DNA of 55,704 nt. Origin: Candidatus Latescibacterota bacterium (GTDB lineage Bacteria > Latescibacterota > UBA2968 > UBA8231). The notes under the pieces were generated by a model. That model saw only the letters and a program-made list of their open reading frames with translations. It was not told the DNA's origin and ran no database searches. The position numbers were made by a program, and so were the translations under genes. Positions 9,312-16,888 of this stretch are shown here, in pieces; positions within the stretch are counted from its first letter, which is position 1, and every line of letters begins with the position of its first letter. The stretch lies in the NCBI GenBank assembly GCA_022819745.1, contig JAJEGS010000057.1:1-55704 (forward strand). Reading direction: 5' to 3'.

Positions 9312-9341
9312 TTGACCACTCGGCGGATTCTGAGGTATATT
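9312..9341 (+). promoter_or_regulatory. Predicted sigma70-like promoter
   Basis: TTGACC (9312-9317) and TATATT (9336-9341) are separated by 18 nt in the 152-nt gap between araH and the Gfo/Idh/MocA gene. The same layout (TTGAC-box, 18-nt spacer) occurs at 42719 and 46819. It would give the dehydrogenase-isomerase pair its own transcript. Confidence 0.5.
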
Positions 9342-9442
9342 GCGGCTCATATTCTCGTTGGCATGTTCGGCGACTCACTTCCTTTTTTGAGTCCCGCAAA
9401 GCTAGACCTATATCATCGCTAGATAACAACAAGGAGCGCAAT

Positions 9443-10594
9443 ATGGACAAGGTGCGAATTGGTATCATTGGCTTCGGCGGCATGGGTAGCAGCCACGCCA
9501 GTTATCTTTCCCAAGGCCAAATCGCCGGTGCGGAACTCGCGGCTGTAGCCGACGTCGATCCGGCCCGGCTCGCAGGTGTGCAAGACAAATACGGCGCGGG
9601 CGTGCAAGCGTTCGCCGGGGCCGATGCCCTGTTTGCAGCCCAATGCGTCGATGCTGTGATCGTCGCGACCCCCCACTACTTCCACCCCCCGCTGGTGATC
9701 GAGGCGCTCGAAAACGGTCTGCACGCGATGAGCGAGAAGCCGGCTGGAGTCTATACGCGCCAAGTCCGCGAGATGAACGAGGCCGCAGCCAAAAGCGACC
9801 GCGTCTTTGGCATGATGTTCAACCAGCGCGCGCGCGGCGAGCACCAGAAGCTGAAGTCGCTGGTCGAATCCGGCGAGCTGGGGCCGATTCAACGCACGAT
9901 TTACATCATCAACAACTGGTTCCGCGCCCAGAGCTACTACGATTCGGGTGGCTGGCGGGCGACTTGGGCCGGCGAGGGCGGTGGCGTGCTGGCCAACCAG
10001 TGTCCGCACAATCTCGACCTGTGGCAGTGGATCTGCGGGATGCCGCAGCGAGTGCGGGCCTTTTGCCGCTTTGGGCAATACCACGACATTGAGGTTGAAG
10101 ACGATGTAACGGCCTACGTCGAATACGAGAACGGCGCTACGGGCGTTTTTATTACCTCTACGGGCGAGGCTCCGGGGACCAATCGGCTGGAGATTTCAGC
10201 GGATCGCGGCAAGGTGGTGTTGGAAGGCGGCAAAATCACCTTTTGGCGCACGACCGAGTCGGCGAGCAAGTTCCTCGCGGAGTGGCCGCATGGGTTTGGC
10301 AGCCCGGAGGTTTGGAAGTGCGAGATCCCGGGTGGCGGCGGTGCGGAGCACAAGGGGATCACCCAAGACTGGGTGCAGGCTATCCGCACGGGGTCGCCGC
10401 TGTTGGCTGCGGGAACCGAGGGGATCAACGGCGTGGAGTTGTCCAACGCGATGTTGCTTTCGACGTGGACGGATGATTGGGTGCGTATTCCGGTGGACGA
10501 GGATTTGTACTACGAAGAATTGCAAAAGCGGGTGGCTACCTCCAAAGTGAAGGAGGAGGGCGGACAGGTGATGGACGTGCAGGGGACGTTTTAA
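9443..10594 (+). CDS. Gfo/Idh/MocA-family sugar dehydrogenase
   Basis: 383 residues. The N-terminal Rossmann fold has the nucleotide-binding motif IGIIGFGGMGSSHA, followed by VDAVIVATPHYFHPP and the catalytic Lys in SEKPAGVYTRQ. The C-terminal alpha/beta domain carries the active-site region GGGVLANQCPHNLDLWQW. The family oxidises hydroxyls of sugars, inositols or their phosphates with NAD(P). ATG 9443 is preceded by AAGGAGCG. Its position after araFGH and before a TIM-barrel isomerase suggests catabolism of the imported sugar or an inositol-like compound, but the substrate cannot be read from sequence. Confidence 0.9.
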   Translation: MDKVRIGIIGFGGMGSSHASYLSQGQIAGAELAAVADVDPARLAGVQDKYGAGVQAFAGADALFAAQCVDAVIVATPHYFHPPLVIEALENGLHAMSEKPAGVYTRQVREMNEAAAKSDRVFGMMFNQRARGEHQKLKSLVESGELGPIQRTIYIINNWFRAQSYYDSGGWRATWAGEGGGVLANQCPHNLDLWQWICGMPQRVRAFCRFGQYHDIEVEDDVTAYVEYENGATGVFITSTGEAPGTNRLEISADRGKVVLEGGKITFWRTTESASKFLAEWPHGFGSPEVWKCEIPGGGGAEHKGITQDWVQAIRTGSPLLAAGTEGINGVELSNAMLLSTWTDDWVRIPVDEDLYYEELQKRVATSKVKEEGGQVMDVQGTF

Positions 10595-10602
10595 TACCAA
10601 AG

Positions 10603-10628
10603 AGCGGCGTGGAGTTGTACTCGCCGCT
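10603..10628. other. Intergenic hairpin
   Basis: AGCGGCG (10603-10609) and CGCCGCT (10622-10628) form a perfect 7-bp stem with a 12-nt loop in the 60-nt gap between the dehydrogenase and isomerase genes. No T-run follows, so it is more likely an mRNA-processing or stability element than an intrinsic terminator. Confidence 0.4.
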
Positions 10629-10654
10629 GGCTCGAATCTTGAAAGGAGTGAACC

Positions 10655-11440
10655 GTGAAACTTGCGTTGATGTCAGGAAATCTGCTGTCGTCAGCAGAGA
10701 TGCGGTCTGAGGGATTCGAGGCGGTGCAGATGTTTTTCGGCGGGGGAGCGGACGGGGATGTGCGGGACCCGTCGGTAGGGGATATCGACAAAGTACTGCT
10801 GGCGGCTGACATTGCGCTGGCGGCGATGACCTTGCACGTCGATATGGTCGGGCCAAAGGGGATGGTCCGGGAGGAGGTCGCAAGGCTGGTGCGCTGCGTG
10901 AAGAAGACTGCAGCACTCGACGGACGTTTCGGCGACAACCCGCGACCAGTGCTGGTGTGGCATCCGTCGGGGTATCCAGAAGAGGGCGTTGACGACCGTG
11001 CGGTGTTTGAGGGGCTATGTACTGGGCTGACGACGGTCTGCGCGGCGGCCGAGAGGCTGGGCATTGTCATCGCGGTGGAAATGACGCGGGCGGGGAGCGT
11101 CGATGGGGCGGAGCGCTTTTGGCGATTGCAGGACCGGGTGGGTTCCAAAGCGCTCAAGGTCTGCATGGACGCGGCGAACTTCGCGCCTGACCGCACTCCA
11201 CTGGTGCGCGCAGTGCGGATGCTCGGCCCCGATATCGCAATCGCTCACGGCAAGGACGCGCGCTTTGCCGAAAACGGCGAGGTCGTTGACTACGGGCCGA
11301 CGGGGTCGGGGTGCTTGGATTATCCGACCTATATCGGCGCGTTGCAGGAATGGGCGCAGGTGCCCTATTTCGTTTTTGAGTACTATAGAAATCGCGATGA
11401 CATGTTGAAGGCGCGCGATATTGTGCGGGCCTGTTTGTAG
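10655..11440 (+). CDS. TIM-barrel sugar-phosphate isomerase/epimerase (AP_endonuc_2 family)
   Basis: 261 residues starting at GTG 10655 with an AAAGGAG site 6 nt upstream. The fold is an endonuclease-IV-like TIM barrel. Probable metal ligands are the Glu in VIAVEMTRAG, the Asp in KVCMDAANFA, the His in IAIAHGKDAR and the Glu in YFVFEYYRN. Relatives are xylose isomerase-like, hydroxypyruvate isomerase and inosose isomerase enzymes. It is probably co-transcribed with the dehydrogenase 60 nt upstream, and the two likely act in one sugar or inositol pathway. Exact substrate unknown. Confidence 0.85.
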   Translation: MKLALMSGNLLSSAEMRSEGFEAVQMFFGGGADGDVRDPSVGDIDKVLLAADIALAAMTLHVDMVGPKGMVREEVARLVRCVKKTAALDGRFGDNPRPVLVWHPSGYPEEGVDDRAVFEGLCTGLTTVCAAAERLGIVIAVEMTRAGSVDGAERFWRLQDRVGSKALKVCMDAANFAPDRTPLVRAVRMLGPDIAIAHGKDARFAENGEVVDYGPTGSGCLDYPTYIGALQEWAQVPYFVFEYYRNRDDMLKARDIVRACL

Positions 11441-11510
11441 AGATGAAGAATTATCCTGATTAGATTTCCTAATGAATAGTTATGACCTGATATTCCTAAG
11501 TTAGACGACT

Positions 11511-11759
11511 ATGAACTGGCCTAGGTGGTGGGATTGGGAATTGGAGCTATCATTCCATCTGGAAAAGCGCATGCTCCAGCGTAATTTTACCGAGGTTGAC
11601 TTACGAACTATGCTGCACCATGCCACTGGATATCGTCCTGACTTTATAGAGGGACGCTGGATTATTGAAACGCATCATCGTTCTCATTCATGGGAGATTG
11701 TTGTTGAACCGGATTTTCAGGAAAGCTTGTTGGTAGTTATAACCGCTTACCCCCTTTGA
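11511..11759 (+). CDS. DUF4258-type small protein, toxin-like
   Basis: 82 residues with the DUF4258 pattern: FHLEKRMLQRNFTEVDLRTML (a helix with a His and Arg), then IEGRWIIETHHRSHSWEIVVEP and a final LLVVITAYP strand. Such proteins are usually encoded directly before a DUF2283 protein and behave as candidate toxin-antitoxin partners. That arrangement is seen here, since the next gene, 10 nt downstream, begins with a DUF2283-like domain. Base composition drops visibly towards AT in this block, suggesting recent acquisition. Toxic activity is not demonstrated by sequence. Confidence 0.75.
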   Translation: MNWPRWWDWELELSFHLEKRMLQRNFTEVDLRTMLHHATGYRPDFIEGRWIIETHHRSHSWEIVVEPDFQESLLVVITAYPL

Positions 11760-11769
11760 GGAACTGATT

Positions 11770-13005
11770 ATGCGAAGACACTACTTGGAGATTACCTTCC
11801 GTAAAGGGAAGCCCTTAGCCGCGTATCTATACTTGTCGAGCGCTTCAGGTGCGAGAAGTTTACGAACAGAGCCGAGAGATGCAGGCTTATTAGTGGATTT
11901 CGATCCTGAAGATCGACCCATTGGTATAGAAATTACGGCACCAGAGCAAACGACGACGATTCAGATCAATGAGATTTTACACAGCCTTGATCTTGCTCCT
12001 ATGACAGAAGAGGACTTGTCTCCACTCTTGTTTCGCAGATTCGCAGGCTGGCGAAACGTTGGGCAGCAGCGCAACTTTAGCGGTTCTCACTCTGCAGGGA
12101 AGAGCAAATTAAGACCTGTATTCAGAATTCACATTCGACCTATTGAAGACTCAGGACGATCCTTTGAGTATTGTAGGAGCCATGGAGTGCTAGGAATGGG
12201 ATGGGCTGTTAAGGAGACAGGCAAATCATGCCTTTCTTGGGACGAATACATTGCTGCTGCTAAAAAGGAGTATAATAATGTTTGGAGCGTACACTATCTA
12301 AAGCGTGAGGTCGAAGAGAATGACCTAATCTGGACATGCGATATGGATGGCCGCTACTACCTTGGGCGTGTTACAAGTCCTTGGGAATACCTCGCCAATG
12401 AAGAATCACTCCAGGCTAACATTGTGAATTTCTGCCGTTGCGAGCTTTTTTCTTGGGATATCGACAAGGTCCCCGGTAAGGTTATTGCGAGCTTTCGGCT
12501 ACCTCGGACTATTCAAGCTGTCCGGAATCAAACGGTGGCTATCTATTCGCAACTTCTGTGGAATCGGCTCTCTAACACAGAGCACTACTCGCCTGAACCC
12601 CAGGCGCTCACCGACATATATGCCTTACTCGACGACCAAGCAACGAGGGATGCTATGGCCACCTACCTGAAAACGCGCGGATGGCTATTGCTACCAGAAT
12701 CGCGTAAAAAGAATACCATGGGATATGAATACACTCTGAACAATAGAGAAACCTCTGAGAGAGCTGTGGTCCAGATCAAGACTAGGCGCATTTCATTGAA
12801 CCGGGATATTTTGTCATATTTTGGAGAAAAGGTATTTCTTTTTCATTCTTACGGGAATTACACTGAAACTGAATTAGAATACAAGAAGGTCGAATGCATT
12901 GATCCTGATGAACTGCGAAGTTTCATCTTTAGCAATCGAGAGTTATTGCCTCAGTCAATTAAGCATTGGGTGGACTTTATGGAGACCAAGTCGATCACTT
13001 ATTGA
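11770..13005 (+). CDS. Fusion: DUF2283 antitoxin-like domain, PUA/EVE-like domain and PD-(D/E)XK nuclease
   Basis: 411 residues in one uninterrupted frame. Residues 1-90 (HYLEITFRKGKPLAAYLYL, then GLLVDFDPEDRPIGIEITAP) look like a DUF2283 antitoxin, normally a stand-alone protein of this size. Residues about 117-250 (FRIHIRP, HGVLGMGWAV, NDLIWTCDMDGRYYLGRVTS, VPGKVIASFRLPRTIQ) resemble PUA/EVE-like reader domains. Residues about 281-411 carry a restriction-fold core: Glu320 in MGYEYTL and Gln335-Ile-Lys337 in AVVQIKTRR, spaced as in PD-(D/E)XK enzymes, followed by VFLFHSYGNY. The layout suggests a modification-dependent (type IV-like) nuclease physically joined to an antitoxin module. Domain assignments are by eye, and the middle one is the least certain. 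The block is AT-richer than its surroundings. Confidence 0.6.
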   Translation: MRRHYLEITFRKGKPLAAYLYLSSASGARSLRTEPRDAGLLVDFDPEDRPIGIEITAPEQTTTIQINEILHSLDLAPMTEEDLSPLLFRRFAGWRNVGQQRNFSGSHSAGKSKLRPVFRIHIRPIEDSGRSFEYCRSHGVLGMGWAVKETGKSCLSWDEYIAAAKKEYNNVWSVHYLKREVEENDLIWTCDMDGRYYLGRVTSPWEYLANEESLQANIVNFCRCELFSWDIDKVPGKVIASFRLPRTIQAVRNQTVAIYSQLLWNRLSNTEHYSPEPQALTDIYALLDDQATRDAMATYLKTRGWLLLPESRKKNTMGYEYTLNNRETSERAVVQIKTRRISLNRDILSYFGEKVFLFHSYGNYTETELEYKKVECIDPDELRSFIFSNRELLPQSIKHWVDFMETKSITY

Positions 13006-13169
13006 TCTCTGCATTTCTAATGGAATGGCGTCTTACTCTTGCTTCGCCCCAGACCGTATTCCTTTAGCTATGGAGTCCTCAATAACATGTCCGTGCGCGA
13101 CTTGGTGCATCTGCACCTTTACTCAACTGTCTGTGGTAATTCGTAGTAGGATATTATAGAAAAAATTCG

Positions 13170-13655
13170 ATGGGAAACAACTATATCAATCAGCCAGTAA
13201 CCTCGAATGAACTCCACAGCTTGGTAAAACTGGCCATCGCGGAGGAGAAGGCATTCTTTGTACGCAATCCGCATCTAGTCGGGACTTACCGGCAGCGTCT
13301 GATCCTCGTGGCTCTATGTCAAGGTGCCGCTCTTCAGTACTTAGGCCGTGGTTACGGAGTAAAAGATTTTGATGTCCATTTTTTTTACGCGCAAAATCCA
13401 AACAAGCGGAGGTTGAGTCGAGCTATGAAACGCGAGCATGCGTGTGTAGCTGCCTTTTCGGAAATGCCAATAGACTTTATCCGCACGACTATCCTTGGGG
13501 CACAGCCGCATCTAGAACCAGAGGTAGCTATTCATACTGTTCAAGAATTCTTGCGGAGCAAGCCGACTCCAAACGCGTGTCATTTATCGCAAAAGGCCGT
13601 GATTGGGCTCTACCCGGATGAAGTGTTCGGGGAGCAAATTTGGCCGATAGGATGA
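13170..13655 (+). CDS. Nucleotidyltransferase-fold-like protein of unknown function
   Basis: 161 residues. The segment CQGAALQYLGRGYGVKDFDVHFFY has a Gly-Ala followed by Asp-x-Asp, the spacing of polymerase-beta-type nucleotidyltransferases (G-[SA]-xn-D-h-D). The C-terminus ends EVFGEQIWPIG. Nucleotidyltransferases of this fold act as AbiEii/MenT-type toxins or MNT antitoxins. Only 3 nt separate it from a HigA-like helix-turn-helix gene, in the place where a HigB/RelE toxin would normally lie. The fold assignment rests on one motif. A different role, such as tRNA or small-molecule modification, remains possible. The 164 nt upstream contain no other gene. Confidence 0.5.
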   Translation: MGNNYINQPVTSNELHSLVKLAIAEEKAFFVRNPHLVGTYRQRLILVALCQGAALQYLGRGYGVKDFDVHFFYAQNPNKRRLSRAMKREHACVAAFSEMPIDFIRTTILGAQPHLEPEVAIHTVQEFLRSKPTPNACHLSQKAVIGLYPDEVFGEQIWPIG

Positions 13656-13658
13656 GCG

Positions 13659-13934
13659 ATGAGCGATGTTGAACAATATATCTCTGCTAGGAAACAGGCA
13701 GATTCGGAATTCGCGGAGGGCTTTGAGACAGGCTATATCGATTTTGAAATAGGTGTTCTGCTCAAACAAGCCCGCGAAGCGGCAGGTCTTACGCAGGAGC
13801 AGCTTGCGGATCGGATTGGTACGAAGAAGACGGCTATTTCCCGGCTGGAGAACCATGCCGATGACATTAAGCCTTCCACACTGCGGAAAGTGTCGGACGC
13901 ACTTGGTCGCCGTTTGGAACTCAGGTTACGGTAA
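13659..13934 (+). CDS. HigA-like XRE-family antitoxin/regulator
   Basis: 91 residues with a helix-turn-helix of the Cro/C1 type: IGVLLKQAREAAGLTQEQLA, RIGTKKTAISRLENHADDI and STLRKVSDALGRRLEL. The N-terminal YISARKQADSEFAEGFETGY is typical of HigA antitoxins encoded after HigB toxins. Here the upstream partner is the nucleotidyltransferase-like protein instead. It likely represses its own operon by binding near the promoter upstream of 13170. The upstream gene stops 3 nt before its ATG. Confidence 0.85.
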   Translation: MSDVEQYISARKQADSEFAEGFETGYIDFEIGVLLKQAREAAGLTQEQLADRIGTKKTAISRLENHADDIKPSTLRKVSDALGRRLELRLR

Positions 13935-13958
13935 TTCCTAAATCGACGGACATACACT

Positions 13959-15029
13959 GTGAAAGAAATCGCCGTTACAAATTTCTATTCTTGGTCCATT
14001 TTCAGCCAAGAGCGTCAGATCGACTTCAACGGCCATCTGTGGGTGCGGGATGAGGGCAATGTCTTGATCGATCCGGTGCCCATGACAGTGGATGACTTGG
14101 AGCAATTCGATCAATTGGGTGGGGCGGCTTGGATCGTGCTGACCAATCGCGACCACGAGCGCGAAGCTGCCTTTTTTCAGGACCGCACTGGCGCTAGCAT
14201 CGCGGCCCATCGCGCCGACGCCGACCTGTTTGACCAGCCACCGGACCGCTTGTTAGACGACGGTGAGGAGATCGTCCCTGGGCTCCGAGTAGTGCATTTG
14301 GCGCACGGCAAGAGTCCTGGGGAAATCGCTCTGTACTGGCCGGCCCTCAAGATGGTCTTAGCGGGCGATCTGGTCGTCGGTGCGCCGCTGGGCCGCATTA
14401 CTCTGCTGCCGGACGCCAAACTCGCCGATCCGCCCCAAGCGGCCTTGGGCCTGCGCAAATTGTTGCAGCTCGATTTTGACGCTCTGTTGATGGGGGACGG
14501 GCATTCCGTTCTACACGACGCCCGCCGACTGTTGCTCGAATGCTTGGAGGAACGGACCGACATTTACATCAACAAGATTAATGTAGAGGATATTCCTTGG
14601 ACGTCGGGGAGTGGACCTGCGGGCTACCGCTGGGAGATCAAGGATATCGACCCGCTCATCGGTGGCCAGCATCTGGGCTACTGCCTCTTCCGCCTGCCCG
14701 CTGGCCAGTCGATCTGTCCGCAGCACTTTCACCACTTTGAAGAGGAAATGTTCTACATCCTCGAAGGGGCCTGTACGCTGATCAGTCTCCGAGGTTCAGT
14801 GGTGGTAGAACGGGGTGACTTTATCGCTTTCCCACCCGGTCCCCACAGCGCTCACAAATTCACTAATCAAGGCCAGCAGCCCTGTGTGCTATTAGCCTTG
14901 AGCAATGTCTTGCCGCACGATTTGGCCCAATATCCCGATTCTGACAAAATTAACATCCGTTCCTTAGACCGACAGCGCATTTTCCGCCGCGCCGACGCAG
15001 TGGATTACTGGTCGGGCGAAACCGATTAA
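13959..15029 (+). CDS. Fusion of a metallo-beta-lactamase-fold domain and a cupin domain
   Basis: 356 residues from GTG 13959. Residues about 1-195 follow the MBL fold (WVRDEGNVLIDPVP, VVHLAHGKSPGEIALYWP, MVLAGDLVVGAP, LLMGDGHSVLHD). However, the canonical HxHxDH zinc motif reads TNRDHE, so the first two histidines are missing and the metal site is reduced. Residues about 225-345 form a cupin_2 barrel with metal ligands in PQHFHHFEEEMFYILEG and PPGPHSAHKF. The cytosolic role is unknown. The fusion suggests binding of a small organic acid or sugar by the cupin and hydrolysis or a regulatory role for the MBL part. The next gene follows after 9 nt. Confidence 0.75.
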   Translation: MKEIAVTNFYSWSIFSQERQIDFNGHLWVRDEGNVLIDPVPMTVDDLEQFDQLGGAAWIVLTNRDHEREAAFFQDRTGASIAAHRADADLFDQPPDRLLDDGEEIVPGLRVVHLAHGKSPGEIALYWPALKMVLAGDLVVGAPLGRITLLPDAKLADPPQAALGLRKLLQLDFDALLMGDGHSVLHDARRLLLECLEERTDIYINKINVEDIPWTSGSGPAGYRWEIKDIDPLIGGQHLGYCLFRLPAGQSICPQHFHHFEEEMFYILEGACTLISLRGSVVVERGDFIAFPPGPHSAHKFTNQGQQPCVLLALSNVLPHDLAQYPDSDKINIRSLDRQRIFRRADAVDYWSGETD

Positions 15030-15038
15030 GAGGACAAT

Positions 15039-15782
15039 ATGAGCAACGTTTTGCGACTCAATATGCGTTCTCAGCGCCTTGCACAAGACGAGGGCGGCCA
15101 CGCTATCTGGCAGGTGCAGACCAGTACTCAAGAATGGGCGGTGGATCAGACTGCGCTTTTGCTGTGCGACGTGTGGGACGGCCATTGGTGCCGCGGCGCG
15201 GTCGAGCGCCTCGACGCCATGATTGAGCGGATGGACGTGGTGGTCCGGGCCGTGCGCGCGGCTGGTGGCCTGATTGTCCACGCGCCTTCGGATACCATGG
15301 ATTTTTACGCTGATGCGCCGGCGCGTCAGCGCGCGCTTGCGGCATCCCAAGTTGCGCCGCCGCCCGATGCCGAGCGCCCAGATCCGCCCTTGCCGGTGGA
15401 TGCCTCAGATCACGGGTCGGATACGGGCGAAACCGAGACCTATAAGGCTTGGGATCGGCAACATCCGGGGATAGGGATCGACCAAGAGCGGGATATTATT
15501 TCGGATAAGGGGACGGAGGTGTATAGTTACTTACAGCACCGAGGGATTGCACATCTGCTGATTATGGGCGTCCACACCAATATGTGCGTTTTGCACCGGA
15601 CTTTTGCCATTAAGCAGATGGTGAGGTGGAAGGTGGATGTGGCGCTGATCCGCGATTTGACTGATGCGATGTACAATCCGGCCATGTCGCCGTACGTCAG
15701 CCACGACGAGGGCACGGGCTTGGTGGTCGAGTTTATCGAAAAATTCTGGTGTCCGAGCGTCGAGAGCAAAGATATTATATAA
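15039..15782 (+). CDS. Isochorismatase-family cysteine hydrolase
   Basis: 247 residues. The isochorismatase fold is indicated by the first strand with catalytic Asp44 (LLLCDVWDGHW) and the nucleophile Cys183 in GVHTNMCVLHRTF. The intervening Lys of the triad is probably in the ISDKGTEVYSYLQ region. Family members hydrolyse amide or vinyl-ether bonds (nicotinamide, ureido acids, isochorismate). AGAGGA precedes the ATG, and the gene probably forms an operon with the MBL-cupin protein 9 nt upstream. The substrate is unknown. An extended Pro/Asp-rich loop around residues 105-130 (APPPDAERPDPPLP) is longer than in small family members. Confidence 0.85.
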   Translation: MSNVLRLNMRSQRLAQDEGGHAIWQVQTSTQEWAVDQTALLLCDVWDGHWCRGAVERLDAMIERMDVVVRAVRAAGGLIVHAPSDTMDFYADAPARQRALAASQVAPPPDAERPDPPLPVDASDHGSDTGETETYKAWDRQHPGIGIDQERDIISDKGTEVYSYLQHRGIAHLLIMGVHTNMCVLHRTFAIKQMVRWKVDVALIRDLTDAMYNPAMSPYVSHDEGTGLVVEFIEKFWCPSVESKDII

Positions 15783-15814
15783 TTATGGGGTACATCGCGC
15801 CCCATTAACCAAGA

Positions 15815-15832
15815 TCGCCTAGGCCTAGGCGA
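15815..15832. promoter_or_regulatory. 18-bp perfect palindrome, possible operator
   Basis: TCGCCTAGGCCTAGGCGA is perfectly self-complementary and lies 36 nt upstream of the ATG at 15869. An ATGGGG...CCCCAT hairpin at 15785-15805 precedes it. There is no T-run after it. It could be a dimeric repressor site or part of a transcript-end structure. Confidence 0.4.
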
Positions 15833-15853
15833 CTCGCACCCAAAAGCAAACCT

Positions 15854-15863
15854 AAAGGAGGTG
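15854..15863 (+). promoter_or_regulatory. Near-consensus Shine-Dalgarno sequence
   Basis: AAAGGAGGTG is fully complementary to the 3' end of 16S rRNA and ends 5 nt before ATG 15869. It is the strongest ribosome-binding site in the window and predicts high expression of the secreted protein that follows. Confidence 0.8.
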
Positions 15864-15868
15864 CTTTT

Positions 15869-16765
15869 ATGCGACTCATTAGTACGTTTTGCCTCATGCT
15901 GGCCTTTGTGCTGGCCGGCAGTGCTCATGCCCACATCGGCGAAAAGGTCTTTCTGATCTTCGAGATCCCAGACGCTGATTTGGGAGATATCGACCTTTTT
16001 GACGTGGACATCTCCGACTGGGAGGACGTAGTCGGCCCTGCTTCGCTCACGCCTGATGACTTTTTTGCCGACCCGACCGTTGGCGACGGTGCCCAGTACA
16101 ACCCGGCTGATATGGACTATCGGCTCTGGCTTGGCTGGAACGAGACCAACAATCGGCTCTATTTAGCCGCCGAGCGCACTGACGATGTCTATATCGACGA
16201 GTACGGCGGCGGCGCGCCCGCTACGGTGTGGCAATACGACTCGGTCGAGTTCATGGTGGATGGCGATCACTCTGGAGGTCAGTACAATTTTAATAACAGC
16301 GAGACTATGACCGATGAGGAGAAGGCGCGCAACCAAAACTCTCAGGCTCAGAAGTGGAACGCTATCTTCGGCGCGCCCGACGGGCGCATTCTGGGGTATC
16401 CGGGCCGGGCCGAGTGGCTCAACTCAGTACCGCTGAGCGATGGCGGCGGTGGATCGGTCGGCGGCGGGCCAACCGTGTCGATCCTCGAGATTTACGTCAC
16501 GCCTTACGACGACATTATCTTCGCCGATCAAGAGGGTAGCAGGGCCACGGACTTGGAGGCTGGCAACATCATCGGCCTCCAAATCGCCATGCCGGATTTC
16601 GACGAAGCTCCTCAGCAGTACCGAGGCTACCACACTCTCTCCGGTCAAGCGGCGACCTTTCGCTTTGCCGAGCGCTTTGTCGATGCCCGGCTAGTCGGTG
16701 CCGGTGAGGCCACTGCGGTTGCCGATCTATCTTGGGCGCGGATCAAGGCTAGTTTTAACGAGTAG
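15869..16765 (+). CDS. Secreted CBM9/DOMON-like carbohydrate-binding protein
   Basis: 298 residues with a clear signal peptide (MRLISTFCLMLAFVLAGSAHA). The mature part is beta-rich and resembles the CBM9-like/DOMON domain: MDYRLWLGWNETNNRLYLAA, then WQYDSVEFMVDGDHSGG, then GYHTLSGQAATFRFAERF. This pattern is common in extracytoplasmic carbohydrate- or haem-binding proteins. A Gly/Ser-rich linker (SDGGGGSVGGG) lies near residue 195. It is expected in the periplasm or outside the cell. It is followed by an intrinsic terminator, so it is the end of a transcript and probably a single gene. It lies just upstream of a sugar importer operon, which supports a carbohydrate link. Confidence 0.65.
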   Translation: MRLISTFCLMLAFVLAGSAHAHIGEKVFLIFEIPDADLGDIDLFDVDISDWEDVVGPASLTPDDFFADPTVGDGAQYNPADMDYRLWLGWNETNNRLYLAAERTDDVYIDEYGGGAPATVWQYDSVEFMVDGDHSGGQYNFNNSETMTDEEKARNQNSQAQKWNAIFGAPDGRILGYPGRAEWLNSVPLSDGGGGSVGGGPTVSILEIYVTPYDDIIFADQEGSRATDLEAGNIIGLQIAMPDFDEAPQQYRGYHTLSGQAATFRFAERFVDARLVGAGEATAVADLSWARIKASFNE

Positions 16766-16776
16766 GCTTTCTACTT

Positions 16777-16821
16777 TTACCCCTGCGAGGGAGGTCGCAC
16801 TTCTCTCGCAGGGGTAATTTT
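16777..16821 (+). terminator. Rho-independent terminator
   Basis: A 13-bp perfect stem (TTACCCCTGCGAG at 16777-16789, CTCGCAGGGGTAA at 16805-16817) with a 15-nt loop is followed by TTTT. It lies 12 nt after the stop codon of the CBM9/DOMON-like gene. Confidence 0.85.
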
Positions 16822-16824
16822 GTC

Positions 16825-16867
16825 TTAGAAGCCGTCTTGTGCCCAAGCACGAGCGAGCGGTTTCTAA
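16825..16867. other. Second hairpin before the transporter operon
   Basis: TTAGAAGCCG (16825-16834) pairs with CGGTTTCTAA (16858-16867) with one G:T wobble. The inner CTTGTG...CACGAG can extend it imperfectly. It ends 21 nt before the TTG start of the transporter fusion. It could be a leader structure or an operator. Confidence 0.4.
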
Positions 16868-16888
16868 GGGCTGGTATTAGCGATTCTT

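Noticed and set aside
12899..13159. Open frame of 86 codons across the end of the nuclease fusion gene
   Set aside because: No ribosome site and Cys/Trp-rich random composition; overlaps a real gene.
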